Source: JBKQWK01 sp052139595
GTDB lineage: Bacteria > Actinomycetota > Thermoleophilia > UBA2241
Assembly: GCA_052139595.1 (NCBI GenBank)
Contig: JBKQWK010000121.1
Coordinates: 1 to 8,146 of the forward strand
Length of the DNA: 8,146 bases
Direction of reading: 5' to 3'
How positions within the stretch are numbered: position 1 is the first letter of the stretch; each line of letters starts with the position of its first letter. Below the pieces are notes generated by a model. That model was given only the letters and a program-made list of their open reading frames with translations, made no database searches and was not told the DNA's origin. Both the position numbers and the translations under genes were made by a program. Below, piece after piece: positions 1 to 5,236 of the stretch.

Positions 1-115
1 CGTCATCAACCACTGCGCGTAGACGGCTTCCTCTGGCCAGCTGCACCGCGCTCTAAACGACAACAAGAGGTCCGTAACAACCCGCCCCCAGGCGGCAAAG
101 TCAGTATGTTCGAGG

Positions 116-123
116 ATCCATCC
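116..123. repeat. 4-bp tandem duplication (ATCC x2) in the DUF898-like remnant
   Basis: ATCCATCC. Removing one copy joins the minus-strand reading WVNPCAR directly to ILEHTDF in one frame. A 4-bp tandem repeat on its own is expected a few times by chance in 844 bases. Only the frame restoration makes this one interesting. Confidence 0.45.
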
Positions 124-167
124 GCGCGCACGGGTTCACCCAGATAAGCGAGACGCCGGGGTCAGCA

Positions 168-183
168 CCGACCATGCCGACCA
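168..183. repeat. 9-bp-period direct repeat (CCGACCATG / CCGACCA)
   Basis: CCGACCA occurs twice with a period of 9 bp inside the DUF898-like remnant. On the minus strand it reads as the in-frame duplication W-S-A / W-S-V. It does not shift the frame. Confidence 0.5.
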
Positions 184-312
184 GATGATCCAGTAGCCAA
201 TAAGATTCGTTCCGCCTACTGTGAACCGCAGCCGCCGGCCATCAATGAGCGTGTGCTGGGCGAACCGCTTCTGCTTGAGACCGAGCGCTCCAGATAGGCA
301 CAGCCGAGTGTG

Positions 313-320
313 CAGTCAGT
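313..320. repeat. 4-bp tandem duplication (CAGT x2) in the DUF898-like remnant
   Basis: CAGTCAGT. Removing one copy links the minus-strand segment GYLLGYGAVGIDHH to CTLGCAYL in one frame. The length alone is not significant. Confidence 0.4.
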
Positions 321-420
321 GATGGTCAATGCCAACCGCGCCGTACCCCAGTAGGTAGCCGCGCTGCCAGGTCACGTCCCGTCAACGCCGTTTGCGCGAC
401 TGATTGAAATCCACGACCAT

Positions 421-430
421 CTCGACTCGA
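421..430. repeat. 5-bp tandem duplication (CTCGA x2) breaking the exonuclease frame
   Basis: Perfect CTCGACTCGA. With one copy removed, the minus strand reads PYLFEMVVDFNQSRKRR and then a stop codon, a plausible basic C-terminus. With both copies the frame shifts just after LFE. Confidence 0.6.
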
Positions 431-486
431 ACAGGTACGGAACCACGCGGACCACTGCGTCGACGTCGCCCAGTGAATCATGGGCC

Positions 487-506
487 TGCTTGTGCGTGCT
501 TGTGCG
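487..506. repeat. Perfect 10-bp tandem duplication breaking the exonuclease frame
   Basis: TGCTTGTGCG is present twice with no spacer. Deleting one copy turns the minus-strand reading into CFGQPHKQAHDSLGDVDA and restores the Exo III motif to the upstream frame. A perfect 10-bp tandem repeat is not expected by chance in a window this size (about 0.01 expected). Confidence 0.9.
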
Positions 507-738
507 GCTGGCCGAAACAGTAGGTATGCAGTTCGGCCAGAGTCGGGCACTTGTAGCCATGGCCACTCGCACATGGAAGCCGGCAGAGTTCGATCGTAGC
601 CTTCATTGTGCAGAAACCGACAGCATCATCAAACGGCAGCTGAACGCCGACGTGATAGGCCTCACAGCGCATGACAGCCCCGTCAAACTGGCCAGCCCCG
701 CCACCTCGCTCACTTTCATGGCCGTTTCTTTCGTCGCC

Positions 739-756
739 GCAGTCCTCGCAGTCCTC
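739..756. repeat. Perfect 9-bp tandem duplication
   Basis: GCAGTCCTC occurs twice back to back, between the exonuclease remnant and the protease gene. Its length is divisible by three. The surrounding 721-779 holds nothing else that I recognise. Confidence 0.85.
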
Positions 757-779
757 CCTTCCAGAGTGATGATAGACAG

Positions 780-792
780 TGACGTTACGTCA
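780..792. promoter_or_regulatory. Palindrome TGACGTTACGTCA upstream of the SDH protease gene
   Basis: A perfect inverted repeat with 6-bp arms around a single central T, ending 52 bp before the protease start. It is the kind of site a dimeric regulator binds. No convincing -35/-10 pair is visible around it and no regulator gene is adjacent, so its role is inferred only from symmetry and position. Confidence 0.35.
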
Positions 793-844
793 TGGTCAAA
801 CGCTGCGCGTGTTGTGACCGCCCAGTGGGTACCAACAAGCCGTC

Positions 845-1690
845 ATGGTGATTTTCTGGCTTGTTGTACTCGTTCTGGTCGTGATCGCCGTTCTGCTGCC
901 GGTGGCGCAGCGCCGCCAGCAGCTACGGCGGCGGCGCGCTCTGTTGCGCGCGTTCGAGAAAGAACGCGGCTCACGGGTGATCACGCTGATCCACCGCCAG
1001 GAGGGCATCAGCCTGCTCGGCTTCCCGCTGGGGCGGTACATCTCGATCGAAGACTCCGAGCAGGTCCTGCGTGCCATTCGCCTGACGCCGGCCGATCTGC
1101 CGATCGACCTCATCCTGCACACCCCCGGCGGTCTGGTGCTGGCCAGTGACCAGATCGCTTACGCCCTGCGTCGTCACCGCGGTCCGGTGACGGTCTTCGT
1201 GCCGCACTACGCAATGTCTGGCGGCACGCTGGTAGCTCTGGCGGCGGACAAGATCGTCATGGATCGCGATGCCGTTCTGGGCCCCGTTGACCCCCAGCTG
1301 GGCGGCCTGCCGCACGGCTTCTGGCCGGCCGCCTCGATCCTCAAAGCGCTGCAGACCGACAACCCCAACCGCAGCGACGAAACGCTGATTCTCGGTGACA
1401 TGGCAGGCAAAGCGATTGCCCAGGTGCGCGAGACGGTCAGCGAGCTGCTCACGCCGGCGCTGGGCAACGCCAAAGCGGACGAACTCGCGTCCCTGCTCAG
1501 CGAGGGAACCTGGACCCACGACTTTCCCATTCGTCTGGACTACGCCCGTGAACTTGGCTTGCCAGTCAGCGACGAGATGCCGGCAGCGATCTACGACTTG
1601 ATGATGCTCTACCCACAGCGGGGCCGACGACCATCGGTCGAGTTCGTCCCCGGCACGTACCCCGAGCCGGATGCACCGAAAAAGGATTGA
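845..1690 (+). CDS. Membrane-anchored SDH-family serine protease (ClpP/SppA fold)
   Basis: 281 residues. An N-terminal hydrophobic helix (about residues 2-20) is followed by an Arg-rich stretch, typical of a membrane anchor with the domain on the cytoplasmic side. The rest matches the serine dehydrogenase proteinase (SDH_sah, Pfam PF01972) family of ClpP/crotonase-fold peptidases: HTPGG at 92-96 (oxyanion-forming), MSGGT at 124-128 with the likely nucleophile Ser125, GPVDPQLGG at 146-154 and WTHDFPI at 223-229. Relatives are thought to degrade membrane or damaged proteins; the substrate here is unknown. Despite the family name, dehydratase/dehydrogenase activity should not be inferred. No clear Shine-Dalgarno precedes the ATG at 845, but the anchor begins exactly there, which supports this start. 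A zinc-ribbon gene follows after 129 bp. The stop codon sits in a direct repeat. Confidence 0.9.
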   Translation: MVIFWLVVLVLVVIAVLLPVAQRRQQLRRRRALLRAFEKERGSRVITLIHRQEGISLLGFPLGRYISIEDSEQVLRAIRLTPADLPIDLILHTPGGLVLASDQIAYALRRHRGPVTVFVPHYAMSGGTLVALAADKIVMDRDAVLGPVDPQLGGLPHGFWPAASILKALQTDNPNRSDETLILGDMAGKAIAQVRETVSELLTPALGNAKADELASLLSEGTWTHDFPIRLDYARELGLPVSDEMPAAIYDLMMLYPQRGRRPSVEFVPGTYPEPDAPKKD

Positions 1691-1722
1691 CCGTGACGGC
1701 CGCGTAATTGACCGTGGCCGCG
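1686..1722. repeat. Imperfect direct repeat (period 21) containing the protease stop codon
   Basis: ATTGACCGTG occurs at 1686-1695 and 1707-1716. Each copy is followed by GGCCGCG, with three extra bases in the first copy. The TGA of the protease gene lies inside copy one, and a second TTGA follows in copy two. The repeat looks like an old tandem duplication of the gene's end. Confidence 0.6.
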
Positions 1723-1781
1723 GCGAGAGACGCTGGTCTGAACCCGTACCGTGCGAAATCGTTACACAGTGATTGTCAACG

Positions 1782-1806
1782 GGGAGTACACTACTGATGG
1801 GAGTAC
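1782..1806 (+). promoter_or_regulatory. Direct repeat GGGAGTAC x2 just upstream of the zinc-ribbon RBS
   Basis: GGGAGTAC at 1782-1789 and 1799-1806, with starts 17 bp apart, ends directly before the ribosome binding site. It could be a paired operator in the leader or another remnant of tandem duplication. No confident -35/-10 is visible, although TTGTCA at 1773-1778 is a possible -35. Confidence 0.25.
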
Positions 1807-1807
1807 C

Positions 1808-1815
1808 AAAGGAGG
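1808..1815 (+). promoter_or_regulatory. Strong Shine-Dalgarno (AAAGGAGG) fixing the zinc-ribbon start
   Basis: AAAGGAGG with a 4-nt spacer to the ATG at 1820. It decides against the in-frame upstream GTG at 1751, which has no ribosome binding site. Confidence 0.8.
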
Positions 1816-1819
1816 CGCA

Positions 1820-2029
1820 ATGACAGTACGCGCTTACACCTGTCAGCAGTGCGGCTACCTGTTTAAAGCCGACTCCGTCATATTTAGCAGCAAATCTGAC
1901 CTGATGTGCCCGGCGTGCGGCAGCATCGACCTGCTCATGGACTTCGATGTCCCGTCACCATCGACCATCAGGACGGCTGCAGACGCGGCGAAGACGACAG
2001 ATCGTCGGTTCACGCCCAAGGCTGGCTGA
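1820..2029 (+). CDS. Small zinc-ribbon protein, function unknown
   Basis: 69 residues. Two CxxCG knuckles (Cys8/Cys11 and Cys30/Cys33) are separated by 18 residues and should bind one zinc ion, giving a rubredoxin-like zinc ribbon. A hydrophilic tail (about residues 45-69, Ser/Thr/Ala/Lys) follows and is likely disordered. There is no membrane segment and no enzymatic motif. Such proteins bind nucleic acid or act as small partner subunits, and nothing here decides between these. The very strong Shine-Dalgarno predicts efficient translation. The gene lies 129 bp after the SDH protease on the same strand, so co-transcription is possible but unproven. The last four codons and the stop fall in a 29-bp tandem duplication, so a second P-K-A-G-stop string lies just downstream. 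Confidence 0.75.
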   Translation: MTVRAYTCQQCGYLFKADSVIFSSKSDLMCPACGSIDLLMDFDVPSPSTIRTAADAAKTTDRRFTPKAG

Positions 2030-2071
2030 GCTGCTGCTTGCCGCCCAAAGCCGGCTGAGCTGTTCCTTACC
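2014..2071. repeat. 29-bp tandem duplication spanning the zinc-ribbon stop codon
   Basis: 2014-2042 and 2043-2071 match at 24 of 29 positions; four mismatches are transitions and one is a G/C transversion. Copy one carries the codons for P-K-A-G and the TGA. Copy two repeats them out of use in the intergenic gap before the phosphatase gene. The divergence suggests the duplication is not recent. Confidence 0.9.
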
Positions 2072-2082
2072 CAACCCGACTT

Positions 2083-2106
2083 CTCATCGCCCATGACGGC
2101 GATGAG
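2083..2106 (+). promoter_or_regulatory. Hairpin enclosing the start codon of the HAD phosphatase
   Basis: CTCATCGCC (2083-2091) and GGCGATGAG (2098-2106) are perfect 9-bp complementary arms. The 6-nt loop CATGAC holds the ATG at 2093, while the second in-frame ATG at 2102 lies in the right arm. Three further pairs (GAC/GTC) can form outside a small internal loop. No Shine-Dalgarno is visible upstream. In RNA this could present or limit the start codon; in DNA it could be an operator. Confidence 0.5.
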
Positions 2107-2788
2107 TCGTCTTCTCGTCATCATGGACTTCGACGGCACGATTACCACCGGCGACTGTCTCGACAGCGTGCTGCGACGCCACACACAGGGCTGGCCGGGC
2201 ATGCTCGAGCGAGTCGCCCGGCTCGAGATCGGGCGCGTGCAGGCCCTGAAGCAGCAGATCGGCGAGCTGCACCTGCCGCGCCAGCAGGTACTGGCCGAAT
2301 TCGCTGCCGCGGCGGCCGTCAGGCCGGGCTTCGGCAGCTTTTTGCAGTGGCTGGTGGCTGGCGGCAGTCGCGCCGCCGTCATCAGTCTCGGCTTCACCGA
2401 AGGCATCGCCATGGTCTGGCAACGAGAGTCACTGCCACCGGTCCGTGTGTATGGCAGCGAGCTGCGCAGCACCGGCATCAACCTGGAGATCGACGTCAGC
2501 GACGCCTTGAGCGACTGCCCGACCTGCGGTCGTGGCGCCTGCAAGGGTCAGATCGTGCGCGACCTGCGCCGTGCCGGCGACTTGGTCGTCGCCTGCGGCG
2601 ACGGCACCGCCGACATCTGCATGGCGCGCGAGGCCAATCTGACCTTTGCCCGCGGCAACCTGGCGGCCGCCTGTGAACGCGAGCACCTCGTCTGGCAACC
2701 GCTGAGCGACTTCAACGCCGTGCGCGCTGCTCTGAGCACCTGGCTGGCAGCGCAATCCACTCTGCCGCCCTCAGACGTCGGTTACTAA
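2093..2788 (+). CDS. HAD-superfamily (subclass IB) phosphatase, MtnX/SerB-like
   Basis: 231 residues, a cytosolic HAD hydrolase with all motifs present: motif I DFDGT at 12-16 (nucleophile Asp12, acid/base Asp14), motif II Ser98 in VISLGF, motif III Lys151 and motif IV GDGTAD at 169-174. A CPTCGRGAC stretch (142-150) just before Lys151 resembles the Cys-rich segment of the 2,3-diketo-5-methylthiopentyl-1-phosphate phosphatase-like group (MtnX, methionine salvage), and length and order also fit. No other methionine-salvage gene is nearby, so the substrate is open; phosphoserine or another small phosphomonoester is possible. The start at 2093 is preferred over 2102 weakly, since neither has a Shine-Dalgarno and both lie in a hairpin. 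The 3' end overlaps the convergent Nudix gene by 18 bp. Confidence 0.85.
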   Translation: MTAMSRLLVIMDFDGTITTGDCLDSVLRRHTQGWPGMLERVARLEIGRVQALKQQIGELHLPRQQVLAEFAAAAAVRPGFGSFLQWLVAGGSRAAVISLGFTEGIAMVWQRESLPPVRVYGSELRSTGINLEIDVSDALSDCPTCGRGACKGQIVRDLRRAGDLVVACGDGTADICMAREANLTFARGNLAAACEREHLVWQPLSDFNAVRAALSTWLAAQSTLPPSDVGY

Positions 2789-3238
2789 CAGCCCTTCAAG
2801 CTCATCGAGAAACCGCCGCTGCGCCGGAACAATCATTTCGCGAGCGGCGGCGAGGGTAAAGAATGCCGCTCGGTCGACTTCGGGATACTCCTGCATGCGC
2901 CCCGACCGCGGCGGCCACTCCATCGTGAAAGTGATGCTCGTAGCCGTGGTCGGATCGCAGTCGCCGGCAAACGCCCAGGCGCGAATGATCTTGTGATTGC
3001 GATACTTGACGGCGCCGAGCGGCAGATAGGGGCCCTGTGGTGTGAAGCCGGTTTCTTCGCCAAACTCGCGGCGGGCCGCATCCAGGCAGTCTTCGCCCGG
3101 CTCAACCTGGCCTTTAGGGATGCTCCAGGCGCCTCGGTCGCGGCGGGCGCCGTAGGGGCCACCGGTGTGGACGAGCAAGACCTCGACACCGGCCTCACTA
3201 CGGCGATAGAGCAGCAATCCCGAGCTAATGATCGGCAT
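2771..3238 (-). CDS. Nudix hydrolase (COG4119-type NTP pyrophosphohydrolase)
   Basis: 155 residues. A complete Nudix box runs from Gly43 to Phe65: G-x5-E49-x7-R57-E58-F-x-E61-E62-x-G64-F. These glutamates bind the Mg2+ used to split nucleoside-diphosphate-linked substrates. The N-terminal pattern (SSGLLLYRR, VEVLLVHTGGP, GAWSIPKG) matches the COG4119 group of stand-alone Nudix proteins, whose physiological substrate is mostly unassigned; housecleaning of damaged nucleotides or nucleotide sugars is the usual guess. I chose the ATG at 3238 because GAGGA (3251-3247) sits 8 nt before it. The upstream ATG at 3259 has no ribosome binding site and would add seven residues. The gene converges on the HAD phosphatase with an 18-bp 3' overlap and no room for a terminator, so antisense read-through is likely. 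Confidence 0.9.
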   Translation of the reverse strand: MPIISSGLLLYRRSEAGVEVLLVHTGGPYGARRDRGAWSIPKGQVEPGEDCLDAARREFGEETGFTPQGPYLPLGAVKYRNHKIIRAWAFAGDCDPTTATSITFTMEWPPRSGRMQEYPEVDRAAFFTLAAAREMIVPAQRRFLDELEGLLVTDV

Positions 3239-3408
3239 GACCTGTTTCCTCGCTGACATCAGTCCGTGTCTGCCGGCAGCGAAGCATCACAGCCAGTTCG
3301 TGCACCGTACGAAAGTCCCTCGTCCCCGACATGGCAACAGCCTACATCAGCGGGCCGGCAGCATGCAGCCGAAGCGCGACATTAAGAAATGTGGAGTATG
3401 TTAGTCTG

Positions 3409-3441
3409 CTTTGACCACCGGGTACGTGCCGTCAAAGGCAC
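3409..3441. promoter_or_regulatory. Nested inverted repeats upstream of the MFS transporter
   Basis: CTTTGAC (3409-3415) pairs perfectly with GTCAAAG (3431-3437) across 15 nt. The right arm overlaps a second inverted repeat, GTGCC (3426-3430) and GGCAC (3437-3441). Drug-efflux genes are commonly under a local repressor with such sites, but no repressor gene is in view. Confidence 0.3.
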
Positions 3442-3463
3442 TCGCCAATTTTTGTCGACCGCA

Positions 3464-3485
3464 TGACGGACGCGTCACGGGTCCG
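3464..3485. promoter_or_regulatory. Overlapping palindromes 54 bp before the MFS start
   Basis: TGACG (3464-3468) and CGTCA (3473-3477) form an inverted repeat. GACGCGTC (3469-3476) is an 8-bp perfect palindrome, and CGGAC (3467-3471) with GTCCG (3481-3485) forms another. A TATAGACT element at about 3499-3506 could be a -10, but no matching -35 is clear. A candidate operator for transporter control. Confidence 0.35.
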
Positions 3486-3538
3486 CCTCCCCATCCGGTA
3501 TAGACTGCAACACCAAATTTTCCGCCGAGGAGTCGCAT

Positions 3539-5236
3539 ATGTTCGCTATCGACAGACGCATGAAGATACTGACCCTGGGGGCAATGTGCTTTGCCCTCTT
3601 CATGGCCATGCTCGACAACACCGTCGTCAACGTTGCTTTGCCCAAGATCCAGACGCACTTCGGCTCCGGTGTCTCCGGACTGCAGTGGATCATCAGCGGC
3701 TACACCCTGCTGTTTGCCAGTCTCATGCTCACCGGCGGCACTCTAGGTGATCTTTTCGGCCGCAAACGCACCTTTCTCTATGGTCTGACCATCTTTACCG
3801 CCGGCTCGCTGCTGGCCGGTCTGGCGCCATCGCTGACCGTGCTGATCGGCGCCCGTGCCATCCAGGGCCTCGGAGCGGCGGCACTCCTGCCGGGGACCTT
3901 GTCGATCCTTACGCAGACGTTTCAGGAGCCCAAGGAGCGGGCGCAGGCGATCGGCATCTGGGCCGGCATCTCCGGAGTTGCTCTGGCTGCCGGCCCGATC
4001 GTCGGCGGCGCCCTCGTCGACAGCTTCGGCTGGCAGAGCGTCTTCTTTCTCAACATCCCTATCGGCATCATCGCCTTCTTCGTTGCTTCACGCGTGGTGC
4101 ACGAGTCGAAGAACCCCGAAGGACGCCACCTCGACCTCTCTGGCCAGGCGCTGGCGATCGTCGGCCTGGGCTCGTTGACCTACGCCCTGATCGAGGCCAA
4201 TAACAAGGGCTGGGGCTCGCCCCTGATCATCTCGCTGTTCGCTGTCGCGGTCGTGGCGACGGCCGGCTTTCTCTGGGTCGAGCTGCACAGCACCAGTCCG
4301 ATGCTGCAGCTCTCGTTCTTTCGCAACCGCACCTACGCTGCCGCGGCCACCGTCGCCGGCCTCGTCAGCTTCGCCATGTTCGGCATCTTCTTCTTCCTGA
4401 CCCTCTTTCTGCAGAACGTGCAGGGTTACTCGGCCCTGGGCATGGGTGTGCGCTCGCTGCCGATGACAGGGGCGATCATTCTCACGGCGCCGCTTGCCGG
4501 CCAGATCGCCAGTCGCGTCGGCTCACGCGTGCCAATGACGATTGGTCTGTCGCTGATCGGCATCGGCATGCTCCTGATGCAGCGCATCACGCCCGACATG
4601 CCCTATAGCAGCTTGTGGTGGAACCTGATGATGATGGGTATCGGCATGGGTCTGGTGATGACGCCGATGACGGCCGCCGTGATGTCGGCCGTGCCCAGGG
4701 CACGCGCCGGCATGGCGTCGGCAACGACGAACGCTAGCCGCGAAGTCGGCGGCGTGTTTGGCATCGCTCTGCTGGGCGCCGTCGTTACCCACTGGTTCTC
4801 GAAGGACCTGCACCACGCCTTAACGCACGTCGCGCTGCCGGCACAGTACAGAGCTCAGATCATTACCCTGGCTGGGCACGGTGGCGGTACGGCGGCGGTA
4901 GCGACGCCCAAAGGCGTCAACGCCGCCGCCCTGCATCACACGATCGACACCGCCTTCGTCAACGGCATGCACGCCGCCTTCTGGGTGTCGGCGGTGGCTC
5001 TGCTCGCCGGTGCCCTGCTGACGGCCGTCTTCGTGCACGGTGGCGTGCCGGCGGCCGAAGGCGAAACCGGGCACAAGGCTGCCGGCACAATGGCCGGAGC
5101 TATGGCCGGCGGGCAGTCGGCAGCCCTGGGCGTGACCGGTGGCAACGGGCCACGGCCTGCTGCGCCAGTGCCGCAGACCGTGGCCGAAGGGTTCGCCGCT
5201 CACCCGCCGCGCCACGGCGCCGATGAGCGCACCTGA
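3539..5236 (+). CDS. DHA2-family (14-TM) MFS drug/proton antiporter, EmrB/QacA-like
   Basis: 565 residues, inner-membrane multidrug efflux driven by proton influx. Visible motifs: LDNTVVNVALP in TM1 (25-35, DHA2 motif D1), motif A GGTLGDLFGRKR (66-77), motif B with Arg106 (ARAIQGLGAAALLP) and motif C around GAGxxG-like GVALAAGPIVGG (146-157), typical of antiporters. The hydrophobic profile gives about 14 helices, and a long polar loop (about 418-477) precedes the last helix. After that helix (from about residue 502) comes a roughly 60-residue Ala/Gly/Pro-rich tail with AGxMAG repeats, longer than in most relatives and likely disordered. The start is supported by GAGGAG at 3527-3532 with a 6-nt spacer. 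No periplasmic adaptor (EmrA-type) gene is adjacent, in line with single-component pumps. Which drugs it exports cannot be read from the sequence. Confidence 0.93.
   Translation: MFAIDRRMKILTLGAMCFALFMAMLDNTVVNVALPKIQTHFGSGVSGLQWIISGYTLLFASLMLTGGTLGDLFGRKRTFLYGLTIFTAGSLLAGLAPSLTVLIGARAIQGLGAAALLPGTLSILTQTFQEPKERAQAIGIWAGISGVALAAGPIVGGALVDSFGWQSVFFLNIPIGIIAFFVASRVVHESKNPEGRHLDLSGQALAIVGLGSLTYALIEANNKGWGSPLIISLFAVAVVATAGFLWVELHSTSPMLQLSFFRNRTYAAAATVAGLVSFAMFGIFFFLTLFLQNVQGYSALGMGVRSLPMTGAIILTAPLAGQIASRVGSRVPMTIGLSLIGIGMLLMQRITPDMPYSSLWWNLMMMGIGMGLVMTPMTAAVMSAVPRARAGMASATTNASREVGGVFGIALLGAVVTHWFSKDLHHALTHVALPAQYRAQIITLAGHGGGTAAVATPKGVNAAALHHTIDTAFVNGMHAAFWVSAVALLAGALLTAVFVHGGVPAAEGETGHKAAGTMAGAMAGGQSAALGVTGGNGPRPAAPVPQTVAEGFAAHPPRHGADERT

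Larger units (their letters stand above)
1..375 (-). pseudogene. Degraded DUF898/YjgN-like small membrane protein
   Basis: Minus-strand pieces in different frames line up with DUF898-type membrane proteins. From about 282 downward one reads GLKQKRFAQHTLIDGRRLRF, then GTNLIGYWIIW, then in another frame GVSLIWVNPCAR, then ILEHTDF at about 117-97. Family members show this order: a basic W/K/R-rich turn, an HT-hIDGRRLxF block, a hydrophobic helix, a T-G-h-Y/I-h-W segment and a terminal HTxF. A possible GTG start at 375-373 lies six bases after the ancestral stop of the exonuclease remnant, suggesting a former two-gene operon. Frames break at 4-bp tandem duplications (116-123, 313-320), at a likely one-base loss in the C-run near 155-158, and near 285-295. 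The frame with HTDF stays open to the window edge, so the left end is unknown. The family assignment rests on memory of the motif pattern and has moderate certainty. No intact product is expected. Confidence 0.5.
382..720 (-). pseudogene. Frameshifted DEDDh 3'-5' exonuclease (DnaQ/RNase T-like) remnant
   Basis: On the minus strand from 720 one reads GQFDGAVMRCEAYHVGV, FCTMKATIELCRLP, GYKCPTLAELHTYCFGQPHK and, after a frame change, QAHDSLGDVDAVVRVVPYLFE. This is the C-terminal half of a DEDDh exonuclease: an Exo II-like FD, the FCTMKA-CR-P-GYKWP-L-ELH block, and the Exo III AHD-x3-DV motif. The N-terminal Exo I motif (DxETTG) is missing, because the next gene begins at 845 on the other strand. 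The frame breaks exactly at a perfect 10-bp tandem duplication (487-506) and again at a 5-bp one (421-430). Removing one copy of each gives PHKQAHDSLGDVD, then LFEMVVDFNQSRKRR and a stop at 384-382. The two insertions total 15 bp, but the in-between frame reaches a stop, so the gene is dead. The family call is fairly secure; the 5' limit is uncertain. Confidence 0.7.
3239..3538. other. 300-bp divergent intergenic region (Nudix / MFS)
   Basis: This stretch must contain the promoters of the minus-strand Nudix gene and the plus-strand transporter. No good -35/-10 pairs were found for either. It holds no credible ORF. The left 150 bp shows nothing distinctive. The right part (3409-3485) carries the inverted repeats listed separately. 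Confidence 0.6.

Noticed and set aside
421..506. Tandem duplications as target-site duplications left by excised insertion sequences
   Set aside because: The unit lengths vary (5, 9, 10 bp and others) and no IS end or footprint base remains between copies. Slippage or break repair explains them more simply.
326..574. Minus-strand ORF of 82 codons
   Set aside because: It is an out-of-frame reading of the broken exonuclease gene; the conserved motifs lie in the other two minus frames.
675..699. AGCCCCG direct repeat with 18-bp period
   Set aside because: Only 7 bp match and the intervening sequence does not, so it is weak as evidence for a duplication.
490..1149. Plus-strand ORF of 219 codons
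   Set aside because: It crosses the exonuclease remnant in antisense and then runs out of frame through the well-supported SDH protease. Its composition is not protein-like in the second half and no ribosome binding site is present.
971..1519. Long antisense ORF inside the protease gene
   Set aside because: A shadow frame of a high-GC gene, rich in Arg/Gln/Ala, with no recognised motif and no ribosome binding site.
1855..2544. Minus-strand ORF of 229 codons opposite the zinc-ribbon and HAD genes
   Set aside because: Both plus-strand genes carry complete family motifs. The antisense frame is Ser/Arg/Pro-rich shadow coding.
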